A stretch of 64,000 nt of DNA from positions 496,001-560,000 of the forward strand of contig NZ_JBFREB010000001.1 in assembly GCF_052114085.1 (NCBI RefSeq), written 5' to 3'. The translations under genes were made by a program, and so were the position numbers. Each line of letters opens with the position of its first letter. Position 1 is the first letter of the stretch. This DNA comes from Leifsonia sp052114085. Its GTDB lineage: Bacteria > Actinomycetota > Actinomycetes > Actinomycetales > Microbacteriaceae. Of this stretch, positions 41,595-49,671 are shown in pieces. The notes under the pieces were generated by a model. That model made no database searches. It saw only the letters and a program-made list of their open reading frames with translations, and was not told the origin of the DNA.

Positions 41595-42745
41595 GGACTG
41601 CTCCAGACGTCGGGGGTGGGGCAGCAGCCGCGGAGAGCGACCGGCTTCCCATCGATGCTAGCGCCGGGTCTGTCGAGCGTGCGACCTGCCGCGGCCAGCA
41701 CCACGCCGACGAGCTGGATCAGTTCGTCCAAGGCGGTCTCCGGCGACTCGTCACGCAGGCTGCCGCGGATCGCGGGCTCACCGGATTCCAGACTGGCGAG
41801 GACGTCGACCGCGAGCTTCCACCGCAGAGCGATCGCCGCGTCCACCCCCTGGCGGATCTGGGCGGGAGCGACGGCAGGCACCTGATCGCGAAAGCCATCG
41901 ATGTAGGCCTCAACAGCCTCGTCGAAGACCGATGCGACAACGTGCACGGACGCATCGCCTCGCCGCGGCGAGAGCAACAGCGAGGCGAGGTCGGCGCCGA
42001 CCGTGCCGGGGCCGACGGACTCCCAATCGATCAGCACGGTCGCAGCCGAGGTGCGGAACACGTTCGCCCCCACGGCGTCGTGATGACAGACGGTGTGCGG
42101 CAGGGATTCGAGCACGGCGCGCACCCGCGACTGGGCGCGGATGAGCCGGTGGATGTCGGCGAAGTGATCTCCCCAGAGGGGAACGACATCCGGATGCGCA
42201 CGCCGCACGGTCGCAAGACCCGCCTCGACGGCCCCGGGCTGGCCATGCCGGTCGATCCAGCCCGCGAAGAACCAGGGCTCCGCGCTTGCGCTCCCGAACC
42301 AGCGGCCGTTCATTCTCCCGAGGTCGCCCGCGGCAGTGACGATCGCCTGCGCATCCAACGGGCGGGACCCTTCGTGGCGCACGTCCTCGATCGAGAGGGT
42401 GATCGCGCCGTCGGCCTCCAGCAGTGTGCCGTAGACCCTCGGGGCGCGGATGCCGACGGGCATATCGTCGAACATGCCGGACCGGTAGGCGTCCAGCTCA
42501 CGCACCGCGTTGTCATACAGGTAGGGATCGGCGAGGTGCGGCCCCTCGGTGCGCTTCTCGATCAACGACCAAGGTCGGCGTTCGCCCTCGACGAGGGCCT
42601 CGCCGTCGAGCCTGCTCAACTCGCGGTGTGCGAAGAAGGCGTCGTAATCGAGCACGGTTCGTCGTACCGGACCCACGGAGACGACGTCGCCGCCGAGCAT
42701 CGCGCCGACGGCCGCATCCTGGTTGCCTGTCGGCGCACGACCCAT
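41591..42745 (-). CDS. Aminoglycoside-phosphotransferase-like (APH/CHK fold) protein
   Basis: The 384-residue protein has the kinase-fold catalytic loop LPHTVCHHDAVGANVF (HxDxxxxN, about residue 235) and the metal-binding segment VLIDWESVGPGTVGADLASL. Family members phosphorylate antibiotics, choline or other small molecules. ATG 42745 is chosen because AGGA stands seven bases upstream; GTG 42763 would add six residues. Coupled to the CPBP protease gene downstream. The substrate is not predictable. Confidence 0.75.
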   Translation of the reverse strand: MGRAPTGNQDAAVGAMLGGDVVSVGPVRRTVLDYDAFFAHRELSRLDGEALVEGERRPWSLIEKRTEGPHLADPYLYDNAVRELDAYRSGMFDDMPVGIRAPRVYGTLLEADGAITLSIEDVRHEGSRPLDAQAIVTAAGDLGRMNGRWFGSASAEPWFFAGWIDRHGQPGAVEAGLATVRRAHPDVVPLWGDHFADIHRLIRAQSRVRAVLESLPHTVCHHDAVGANVFRTSAATVLIDWESVGPGTVGADLASLLLSPRRGDASVHVVASVFDEAVEAYIDGFRDQVPAVAPAQIRQGVDAAIALRWKLAVDVLASLESGEPAIRGSLRDESPETALDELIQLVGVVLAAAGRTLDRPGASIDGKPVALRGCCPTPDVWSSP

Positions 42746-42884
42746 GCTCTCATCCTGCCTCACTGCCGGAAGCGCCCGCTTCCGGCAGACGCCGGCGGCG
42801 ACGTGAGGGCGCCCGTATGCGACGTTCGCTGCTGCGCGACCACCCGCCGACGTTCCGAACTGCCGCAGTCGCTCGGGTCGAAAA

Positions 42885-42914
42885 TGGCGGAGAATGGGGG
42901 ATTCGAACCCCCAT
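42885..42914 (-). tRNA. 3' fragment of a serine-type tRNA (T-arm and acceptor end), attachment-site scar
   Basis: Read on the minus strand, GGGGGTTCGAATCCCCC is a perfect T-arm, followed by the acceptor 3' strand ATTCTCC, discriminator G and CCA. G73 plus CCA suits tRNA-Ser. The 5' half (acceptor strand GGAGAAT, D-arm, anticodon) is absent in the following sequence, so this is not a functional gene. Such fragments mark the distal end of elements integrated into tRNA genes. Confidence 0.7.
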
Positions 42915-43237
42915 CAGGCCATTTCATGGCCCCCCAAACGCACAGAAAAGCCCTAGATTCCGCGGTTTCTAGGTCCTTTGCAATCGCAGCGATCTCGTGG
43001 CATCTCAGAAAAGTGTGGGCAAAGTGTGGGCACGGGCCTCACCCGTCGAGCGCGATCCTCGTAGCGATGGATGCGCTCGGCAAGGGTCGTCGTGCGCTTG
43101 TCATGCCGGTGGCGACGCTCGTAACGGGCGGGCCTGCCGTGTGGCTCGCGACCGTCATGAAATTACCCAAGACTCCACATCGGGCAACGTCTGGCGAGCA
43201 GTGCCCTACGAACGGCCCCGCCCGCCACGCGTGTCTC
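42915..43237. other. Non-coding stretch beside the tRNA scar
   Basis: These 323 bases contain no gene I can support. Close to the tRNA fragment is a GGCCAT/ATGGCC inverted repeat (42918-42932), and then CCTAGA/TCTAGG around ten bases (from about 42951). An open minus-strand frame ending near 42953 has residues like VPTLCPHFSEMPRDRC and no recognisable integrase motif. The stretch could contain the arm sites of an attachment site or integrase remnants. Confidence 0.4.
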
Positions 43238-44503
43238 TCAGTCGTTCGTGAACTGTGCGGCCGAAGAGGCCGTCAGCGTGTATGGATTCCCCAGCGAGGG
43301 GTACTTTTCGGACATGAACGCCACCAGCTCCTCGGTCGACGATGTCACCTCGGTGCCGGCGCCGAAGTCCCTCAGGTAACCACGGGTCCATTCGATGAGG
43401 GTGGGGGCCGCGTCCGATGGCGACGACGGGTCTCTGTGACCGGCGACGACCCACGCTGGGCTGTACGACTCCACGATGTTCAGCGCCTCGTCCCACCCCT
43501 TTCTGGCCTCGGCGTCGGCTTGCGCGAGCCACAGGTGGATGCCGTTGTAGGCGACGTCCCCGCCCACGACCGCGTCGAGGTCGCGCACGTAGACGACCGT
43601 GGACGGGTCCGTGTCGCTCTGTCCTACAGCGATCGGAACGAGGCTGTGCCCCTCCAGGTCGATGTAGGCGGATTCCAGTGCTTCGGGTCCGACGACCGAC
43701 GTGGGGAGCTGACCGGGAAACAGCGACTCCCAGTAGGCCAGGTAGCCCTCCGTAAGCTGGCCGTCAGCGAACGGGATGACCTCGGGCAGCGCTATCGCCA
43801 TGGCGTCGGGGTAGCGGCGGAGGACCGCTTGCAGTCCCAGGAAGTGGTCGGCATGCCCATGGGTGACATACACGGTCGTCAGGTTCTTGCCGGTGGCTTC
43901 GATCCAGGCGACGAGTTCGTCTACCTCGTTTACGGTGATGAGCGCGTCGACGAGAACAGCATCTCGCTCTCCGCTGATGAGCGTTGCTGTGCTGGCGGGC
44001 CACGTCGCCTGCCGGCTCACGTCCCATTCGGGGACCGGAGCGCCGATGGGCTTGTAGTCGCTTACGAAGACATTGAGCGACAGCGGCGACAGGAGCACGC
44101 CGCCTGCGTTCTGGAGGCACGCCTCGTACCACGAGACCATCTGAGCCTTGGCGGCTTCGTCCGTTGCGTCCCGGGCGCCGAATTCGGCGGTCCAGGTCAC
44201 GACGGCTGCGCCATTGTCCTCGTGGACCCGGAGAACGGCAAGGTAATCCTTGACTGGCAGCGCGCCGGGGTCCGTGAAGGTGAAGGTGTGCGAGTGGGGT
44301 GTTGCCGAGAGAAGCTTTTCACTGACGCTTGAACCACCGCCCTGGAGGTACACCTCGCGGATCTGTGCGGGCTCGTCGGCGTTGACGCGTTCGACCCCGG
44401 GCATCCAGGAGACGTCGTAGAAGTTGCCGATACGGGACCAGACGTCTTCGGCCGTCTCGTTGAATGTCGCCGCTCGGGCGACGTGAAGGCGCGGAAGTTC
44501 CAT
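43238..44503 (-). CDS. Fusion of SRPBCC (polyketide-cyclase-like) domain and metallo-beta-lactamase fold hydrolase
   Basis: The 421-residue protein has two parts. Residues about 1-145 form an SRPBCC/polyketide-cyclase-like domain (ATFNETAEDVWSRIGNFYDVSWMPGVERVNADEP). Residues about 165-421 form an MBL-fold hydrolase with THGHADHFLGLQ (HxHxDH), a later Asp in VVGGDVAYNGIHLW and VVAGHRDP (metal His). MBL hydrolases cleave esters, lactones or amides; SRPBCC domains bind hydrophobic ligands. ATG 44503 begins the SRPBCC domain after a GGCGGG-type ribosome site; the longer upstream frame lacks support. First gene of the island side. Confidence 0.8.
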   Translation of the reverse strand: MELPRLHVARAATFNETAEDVWSRIGNFYDVSWMPGVERVNADEPAQIREVYLQGGGSSVSEKLLSATPHSHTFTFTDPGALPVKDYLAVLRVHEDNGAAVVTWTAEFGARDATDEAAKAQMVSWYEACLQNAGGVLLSPLSLNVFVSDYKPIGAPVPEWDVSRQATWPASTATLISGERDAVLVDALITVNEVDELVAWIEATGKNLTTVYVTHGHADHFLGLQAVLRRYPDAMAIALPEVIPFADGQLTEGYLAYWESLFPGQLPTSVVGPEALESAYIDLEGHSLVPIAVGQSDTDPSTVVYVRDLDAVVGGDVAYNGIHLWLAQADAEARKGWDEALNIVESYSPAWVVAGHRDPSSPSDAAPTLIEWTRGYLRDFGAGTEVTSSTEELVAFMSEKYPSLGNPYTLTASSAAQFTND

Positions 44504-44610
44504 CAGAATCCCGCCTTGTCGTTCATGGTGATTTGCATTGTGATCATCTCTGCTTTCCTTGATGGCACCCTTCAGGCGCCGCTGGTTGTGCACGTTTGGA
44601 ATGGGAGGGG

Positions 44611-45846
44611 TCATCCGGATATAGGGGTCGGAGGTTCGCGCACGTTGTCCAACTCGTGGGTTGCTGTCTCTCGCCGGCCCAAGCTCACCATCGATAACGA
44701 CCCGACGAGCGCGACGAGGATCGCGTAAGACACCGCGGTCGTCTCTAACCCGACGAGTCCACTGACGATCCCGCCTATGAGTACGGGTACCCCGTAGGCG
44801 GCGTAGGCGATTAGGAGGACAGCTGCCAAAAGAGCGCCCCGCTGCGAGTTGTGTGCGAGAGGCCCCAGGATTCTGAGCGTGGAGCCGAAGCCGGCGCCTT
44901 GTCCCGCACCGCCAATGATGGCCCCTGCGGCCAGGATGGGAATGTTGTGCAGGCTGATTCCTCCCACGGCCATGATGGCCGCGACCGTGACGAGAAGCGC
45001 TCCTAGGCGAGTGGATCGCACGGCGTTGAACCGGACGAAGATCAGGCCGGCAATCGCAGCCGAAATGGGTTGAAGGGCAACGATTGCACCGTTTAGCGCT
45101 GCGTTGGTGATGTCAAAGACATACCGATCAAGTGACGGAGTCAGTCCCAGGAAGAGTCCGGAGAACATCCAGCCCGCTGCGACAAGGGGGGCGAGGCTGA
45201 TGAATCGGGCTTTTGCAGTGTTGGGAATCTGAAGCTGAGGTTTGAGGGTGCGCCAGACGCCCGGCCGACGTTCGGCCGTTTCGCGCACTAACAGGACTGA
45301 GACGATGCCCAGCGCGAAGAGAATGGCAAGGCATGAGAACAGAACGAGCGTCGGATCTGACGTCAGCTGAATCGCGACGCCCGCTCCGAAAGCGCCTAGG
45401 GCGAGGCCTCCGACGGGTGCGGCGCTGGTCACCACTGTCATTACGCTTTTGCGGCGTTCGCTGGAGAGTTCGATGATGGCGGCCGTGAAATTGCTCGTCG
45501 CTGCGCCCGTGGCGATGCCCTGCACGACACGGGCCACGATGATCCATCCGATTCCATCGGCTACGAGAAACAGTCCGCTGGAGATCATCATCATGACGAG
45601 AGCGCCGATAAGGACGGGGCGGCGGCCGATGAAATCGGACACGGAGCCCGCTATCAGGAGTGTGAGGAGAAGTGCTATCGCGTAGACGGTGAACGCCGTT
45701 GTCAGCTGCCAGTTCGGGAATCCCCATTCGCGTTGGTATACGACGAAAAGGGGGCTGCCGGCTCCGGCTGCGAATGCGACTGCTACGGACGCCACGACCA
45801 CACCGGCAAGAGCTGCGGTCCCAATCCGCGACGTGTTTCTGGTCAT
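44611..45846 (-). CDS. MFS transporter
   Basis: The 411-residue, 12-helix carrier has the signature loop GSVSDFIGRRPVLIGALVMM and ARVVQGIATGAATSNFTAAIIELSSERRK after helix 4. It begins MTRNTSRIGTAALAGV at ATG 45846, which overlaps the aldo/keto reductase stop by four bases. Base composition is somewhat lower in GC than in the left part of the window. Co-expression with the reductase suggests uptake or export of its substrate or product. Confidence 0.88.
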   Translation of the reverse strand: MTRNTSRIGTAALAGVVVASVAVAFAAGAGSPLFVVYQREWGFPNWQLTTAFTVYAIALLLTLLIAGSVSDFIGRRPVLIGALVMMMISSGLFLVADGIGWIIVARVVQGIATGAATSNFTAAIIELSSERRKSVMTVVTSAAPVGGLALGAFGAGVAIQLTSDPTLVLFSCLAILFALGIVSVLLVRETAERRPGVWRTLKPQLQIPNTAKARFISLAPLVAAGWMFSGLFLGLTPSLDRYVFDITNAALNGAIVALQPISAAIAGLIFVRFNAVRSTRLGALLVTVAAIMAVGGISLHNIPILAAGAIIGGAGQGAGFGSTLRILGPLAHNSQRGALLAAVLLIAYAAYGVPVLIGGIVSGLVGLETTAVSYAILVALVGSLSMVSLGRRETATHELDNVREPPTPISG

Positions 45847-46718
45847 CGGGCAGCCTGGTCGAGTTGCTGGACGTCGCTGCTGGACAGCTGGAGGTGGGAG
45901 GAAGCGACGTTCTGCTCGAGGTGCTCGACACTTGATGTGCCAGGGATCGGCAGGATCGTCGCGGAGTGCTGAAGAAGCCACGCGAGGGCGATTTGAGACG
46001 GCGTTGCCCCGGTGCGTGCCTGAATTGCCGCGAGGGGGCCGGATGGGGTCGTCAGTCCGCCGGTGGCGAGGGGGAACCACGGGATGAAGCCGATGTTGTG
46101 TGTGGCGGCGAAAGCGACCAACTCCTCCGAGTGACGTTCCGCGAGGTTGTACAGGTTCTGCACGGTGGCAATCGGTGCCAAGGTCTGCGCCTTTCGCAAC
46201 TGGGCGACGCTGACTTCGCTCAGTCCGATGTGACGAATGAGGCCGGCTTGGCGAAACTCTTCAAGAGTGCCGATCTGCTCGGCGAGGGGAACCTTGTGGT
46301 CGATGCGGTGGAGCTGGTAAAGGTCGATGGTTTCACGGCGGAGTCGGCGGAGGCTGCCCTCGAGAGCCTGCCGAAGGTGCACCGGCCGTCCGTCGGTGAT
46401 CCATTCGCCGCGGCTGCCTCGCACAAATCCGCCCTTGGTAGCGATGACGAGGTCTTTTCGATAGGGGAAGAGAGCTTCGCCGATGAGTTGTTCGGGCACT
46501 CCTGGTCCGTAGGCGTCTGCGGTGTCGATCAGGGTCACGCCGAGTTCCACAGCTCGGCGTAGAACGGATCGCGCGCCTTCAACGTCGCGTGGTTCTCCCA
46601 TGGCGCCGGGGCCGGTGAGCTGCATCGATCCGAAGCCCAGCCGGTGAACCGGCAGGTCTCCGCCGATGACGAAGGTTCCGGAGGCGGCCGCGTCGGGCTG
46701 GGTAGAGGTGGTAGTCAT
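45843..46718 (-). CDS. Aldo/keto reductase
   Basis: This 291-residue NADPH-dependent carbonyl reductase has the catalytic tetrad visible as Asp and Tyr in DTADAYGPG (about residue 66-71), Lys in VIATKGG and His in DLYQLHRID. The C-terminal IPGTSSVEHLEQN binds the cofactor phosphate. The size is slightly short but complete for the family. Upstream lies a TehA-like carrier gene and downstream the MFS gene, all on the minus strand. Confidence 0.92.
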   Translation of the reverse strand: MTTTSTQPDAAASGTFVIGGDLPVHRLGFGSMQLTGPGAMGEPRDVEGARSVLRRAVELGVTLIDTADAYGPGVPEQLIGEALFPYRKDLVIATKGGFVRGSRGEWITDGRPVHLRQALEGSLRRLRRETIDLYQLHRIDHKVPLAEQIGTLEEFRQAGLIRHIGLSEVSVAQLRKAQTLAPIATVQNLYNLAERHSEELVAFAATHNIGFIPWFPLATGGLTTPSGPLAAIQARTGATPSQIALAWLLQHSATILPIPGTSSVEHLEQNVASSHLQLSSSDVQQLDQAAR

Positions 46719-46766
46719 GGTGGTTCCTTCTTTCGGGGCCGCATGTGGGTCTATAGACCGTGGGGC

Positions 46767-47756
46767 CTAAGAGACGGGCGAGGCGATCTTTTCGGTCGTG
46801 CTTGTGAGCCTTCGCGCACGCGGTCGGTGGCCGAGAACGGTGCGGATGCCGATCGTCGCGACGATCGCAGTGGCGGCCGCGACCACGAGCCAGGACACGG
46901 GCGTCACCCACGGGCCGCTGGCGAGGCTCAAAACGCGGATGCTGAAGGTGGCGCTGCTGGCGGCGGCAAAGGTCAGTGCCCAGAAGCCGACGGCGAAGGG
47001 CAGGGCGATGTATCGGCGAATGAGGAAGGCATGGGGGATGAGGAGCGCAACCATCACCCCTGTCAGGAGGGTGATCTCGGTGGAGGCTTCCGCTCCGTTC
47101 ATCGCCCACCACGCGTTTCCTGCGACGGCCGGGGGTGCCGAGAAGACCGCGAGCGTCGGAAGGAGCGGCCCGGGAACGGCGGGTCCCGTCATGAACCGAG
47201 CGAGCAGGATGCTGCCGATCAGCGCCCAGAACAACAGGCCCACGCCGAAGACCGCAGTCGCGAGGGTTGGTGCTCCCACCCCAGCCAACGACTGCGAGGC
47301 GATCAGAGACGCCGCAACCGTCGGCAGCAAGTATCCTCCGTGAAGGGCGCCTTGTTCTCGTGGAACCGACATGAGGCGAGCGACGAACCAGACACCGAAG
47401 CCGACCGTGGCGATAAAGCAGATCCACACGCCGATGCTTCCCGGTGTGCGCGCGATGCTTACCAAGTGGCCGCTGAGGAGAGAGCCTGTCGCTGGTACGA
47501 GGGACGCGAACGGGCCTAGGACGGGATCCTTGGCGTCGGCCATCGCTGCGTGGGCGCTACGCGCTGTGGCGACGTATCGCACGATCGTGCTGATCCAGAC
47601 GAGTGCGGCGAGGATCCAGAGGATCTCACCTATGGACCGCGGGGAATTCAGGACGGTGGTCGCCGCTGTCCAGGTGCCTGCCAGGCCTGAGAGCCCAAAC
47701 GCAATGCTGAAGGTGTTCAGTGGCAGCCGCGGTCTCGCGGCGGATTGTGTTGCCAT
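46767..47756 (-). CDS. TehA/SLAC1 (TDT)-family membrane transporter, probable
   Basis: The 329-residue protein has ten hydrophobic segments. The N-terminal segment RLPLNTFSIAFGLSGLAGTWTAA and the following DPVLGPFASLVPATGSLLSG match the TehA/TDT anion-channel pattern. Members conduct small anions or confer tellurite or organic-acid export. ATG 47756 starts the conserved region; a longer frame to 47816 lacks similarity. Separated from the hydrolase upstream by a strong hairpin and 48 bases before the reductase downstream. Confidence 0.65.
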   Translation of the reverse strand: MATQSAARPRLPLNTFSIAFGLSGLAGTWTAATTVLNSPRSIGEILWILAALVWISTIVRYVATARSAHAAMADAKDPVLGPFASLVPATGSLLSGHLVSIARTPGSIGVWICFIATVGFGVWFVARLMSVPREQGALHGGYLLPTVAASLIASQSLAGVGAPTLATAVFGVGLLFWALIGSILLARFMTGPAVPGPLLPTLAVFSAPPAVAGNAWWAMNGAEASTEITLLTGVMVALLIPHAFLIRRYIALPFAVGFWALTFAAASSATFSIRVLSLASGPWVTPVSWLVVAAATAIVATIGIRTVLGHRPRARRLTSTTEKIASPVS

Positions 47757-47822
47757 GGTTGCTCTTTCCGTGATGCCCTCGTGGGCTGATGAGCTGAACG
47801 TTGGTGCAACTGCCACTCACTG

Positions 47823-47852
47823 AGGGGCGGGCGTCACCCCTCGCCCGCCCCT
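47823..47852 (-). terminator. Strong hairpin after alpha/beta hydrolase gene
   Basis: AGGGGCGGGCG (47823-47833) and its perfect 11-base complement (47842-47852) enclose eight bases. It lies 47 bases beyond the hydrolase stop on the minus strand and upstream of the TehA-like gene. No T-run follows, but the all-GC stem can pause or stop transcription in high-GC bacteria. Confidence 0.55.
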
Positions 47853-47899
47853 CCCGCCACCTCGGGGTACCGGTGGCGTTCACCGCTGCTGCCGTGGAG

Positions 47900-48718
47900 T
47901 CACTCTGCGATGAACGCGAGGATGTCCTTGTCGAGGATCTCCTGGTAGTCGCCATGGATTCCGTGCGGGGCGCCCTCGTACACCTTGAGGGTGGCGTTCG
48001 CGACGAGCTCCGCAGCCTTCAGGGCGGCGTCCTTGATCGGGACGATCTGGTCGTCGGATCCGTGCGCGATGAACATCGGAACGTCGATCGCCTTCAGGTC
48101 TTCTGTCTGGTCCGTCTCCGAGAATGCCTTGACGCAGTCGTAGGCCGCCGAAAGGTTGACGAGCATGCCCTGGCGCCAGAAGTCGATCTTGGCGCCGTAG
48201 GAGACGTCCCGTCCGTGGTTGGCGCCGAAGAAGCTCTCTGCCAGGTCGAACCAGAACTGCGAGCGGTCCTTCAGAACGTTGGCGCGAATCTCGTCGAAGA
48301 CTTCGATGGGAAGACCGTCAGGGTTCGCATCGGTCTTGACCATGAGCGGTGGGATCGCGCCGGCCGTAATGACCTTGGCCACGCGTCCCTTGCCGTACTG
48401 GGCTGCGTAGCGTACAACTTCTCCGCCGCCGGTGGAGTGGCCGATGACCACAACGTCCGTAAGGTTGAGGGCCTCGACCAGCGCCGAGAGATCTTTGGCG
48501 TAGGTGTCGATGTCGTTGCCGGTGAAGGTCTTGGTGGACCGGCCGTGGCCGCGACGGTCGTGAGCGATCGCTCGATAGCCGGCATCGCTGAGCAGTTTGA
48601 TCTCGGTCTGCCAGGCGTCGGAGCTGAGCGGCCAGCCGTGGCTCAGGATGACGGGCTGTCCAGTGCCCTGGTCGGTGTAATAGATTTCGACGCCGTCGGG
48701 CGTGGTGATGTAAGGCAT
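47900..48718 (-). CDS. Alpha/beta hydrolase, non-haem chloroperoxidase/esterase type
   Basis: The 272-residue enzyme begins MPYITTPDGVEIYYTDQGTGQPVILSHGWPLSSDAW, the signature start of cofactor-free haloperoxidase-like esterases. GHSTGGGEVVRY carries the nucleophilic Ser (about residue 95), HGSDDQIVP the Asp and EGAPHGIHG the His. The family hydrolyses esters and shows perhydrolase activity. ATG 48718 is the family start. The gene is divergent from an NAD(P)-binding protein, with a motif shared with another hydrolase promoter. Confidence 0.92.
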   Translation of the reverse strand: MPYITTPDGVEIYYTDQGTGQPVILSHGWPLSSDAWQTEIKLLSDAGYRAIAHDRRGHGRSTKTFTGNDIDTYAKDLSALVEALNLTDVVVIGHSTGGGEVVRYAAQYGKGRVAKVITAGAIPPLMVKTDANPDGLPIEVFDEIRANVLKDRSQFWFDLAESFFGANHGRDVSYGAKIDFWRQGMLVNLSAAYDCVKAFSETDQTEDLKAIDVPMFIAHGSDDQIVPIKDAALKAAELVANATLKVYEGAPHGIHGDYQEILDKDILAFIAE

Positions 48719-48844
48719 GTTCGTCTCCTGGTTGTGTTTGTGGTGACAGGGCGGGCAGCTGAAGCGGCGGTGTCTCTCATGATCGAGCGCCGTTCGAATC
48801 CACATCCGTCTGCCATGACACAAAAGTAGGAGTGCCCATCAGCA

Positions 48845-48887
48845 CGCGCGTGTCCCCAGCACGAACATGATCCCGGCGGGAACAGGT
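48845..48887. promoter_or_regulatory. Shared promoter motif, copy 1 (hydrolase / NAD(P)-binding protein)
   Basis: The divergent gap contains GCGTGTCCCCA and, 19 bases later, GGGAACAGGT. Both pieces recur at 59,973-59,995, where only two bases separate them. TGTCCCCA and GGGAACA are imperfect complements, so the pair forms an inverted repeat. The spacing difference could mean one or two dimer sites. The motif is likely bound by one of the regulators encoded in this island. Confidence 0.5.
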
Positions 48888-48919
48888 ACGACCTTTCTGC
48901 CCGCGAATAGTGTCTGTCC

Positions 48920-49573
48920 ATGAGAATTGTCATTGCAGGCGGCAACGGACAGATCGCTCGGATTGCGGAACGCAAACTCACCGAGGGCGGGCACGTCCCC
49001 ATCGCGCTGATCAGAAATCCAGTTCAGAGAGCCGGTTTGGAGGCTGCCGGGACAGAGGTCGTCGTCATGGACCTGGAGGACAGCAGCGTGTCGGAGGTGG
49101 CTGAGGTGCTGACGGGCGCCGACGCGGTCATTTTCGCGGCAGGCTCGGGCCCCGCGAGCCCGGTGGAGAGGTCTCTGAGCATGGACCGTGACGGCGCGAT
49201 ATTACTGGCTCTGGCGTCCGTTCAGGCAGCAATCAAACGATTCATTCTCCTCTCAGGCGCCGGCGCGGACGATTACGAACGCGACTCCCAAGACGGATTC
49301 CAGATCTACCTTCACGCGAAGGCGGACGCAGATGAGTTGGTGCGAGACCTTGAGCTGGACTGGGTGATCGTCCGGCCCGACGGGCTGTCCGATGAGGCGG
49401 AAGCCGGCCTCTTCGAGGTCGGTGATCGCGTTCCGCGGCGAGGGATTACGCGCTCCGACGTGGCAGCCGTACTCGTGCGCTTGGCGACGAGCGGTGACGT
49501 GTCTCGCAAGCAGTTCGAGGTCACCACGGGAGATAGCGACCTCGAACACGCGCTAGCAACTTTGAGGGAGTAG
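48920..49573 (+). CDS. NAD(P)-binding epimerase/NmrA-like protein
   Basis: The 217-residue Rossmann-fold protein starts MRIVIAGGNGQIARIAERKLTEGGHVP, with the nucleotide-binding GGNGQIAR. It also has SGAGADDYERDSQ and WVIVRPDGLSDE, as in short atypical SDRs (YwnB/NmrA group). These act as redox sensors or as unusual reductases. Divergent from the alpha/beta hydrolase, followed by the LAL regulator 98 bases downstream. Confidence 0.85.
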   Translation: MRIVIAGGNGQIARIAERKLTEGGHVPIALIRNPVQRAGLEAAGTEVVVMDLEDSSVSEVAEVLTGADAVIFAAGSGPASPVERSLSMDRDGAILLALASVQAAIKRFILLSGAGADDYERDSQDGFQIYLHAKADADELVRDLELDWVIVRPDGLSDEAEAGLFEVGDRVPRRGITRSDVAAVLVRLATSGDVSRKQFEVTTGDSDLEHALATLRE

Positions 49574-49671
49574 CTGCCGCAGACCGAACTCCGCCGAGGC
49601 CACATTTCGGTCACGCGCGCGGACAATCTGTGAAGTGGACAGGCATCTGAGTGCGCTAATAGCCTCGTGCC

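Noticed and set aside
42885..42975. A complete tRNA gene at the scar
   Set aside because: No partner for the acceptor 3' strand (GGAGAAT), no D-arm and no anticodon stem are present at the expected distance.
42953..43150. Possible integrase C-terminus next to the tRNA fragment
   Set aside because: The minus-strand frame shows no tyrosine-recombinase R-H-R-Y pattern; reported only as unassigned sequence.
41942..44332. Plus-strand open frame of 796 codons through the tRNA scar
   Set aside because: Crosses two real minus-strand genes (APH-like and MBL fusion) and shows no motifs.
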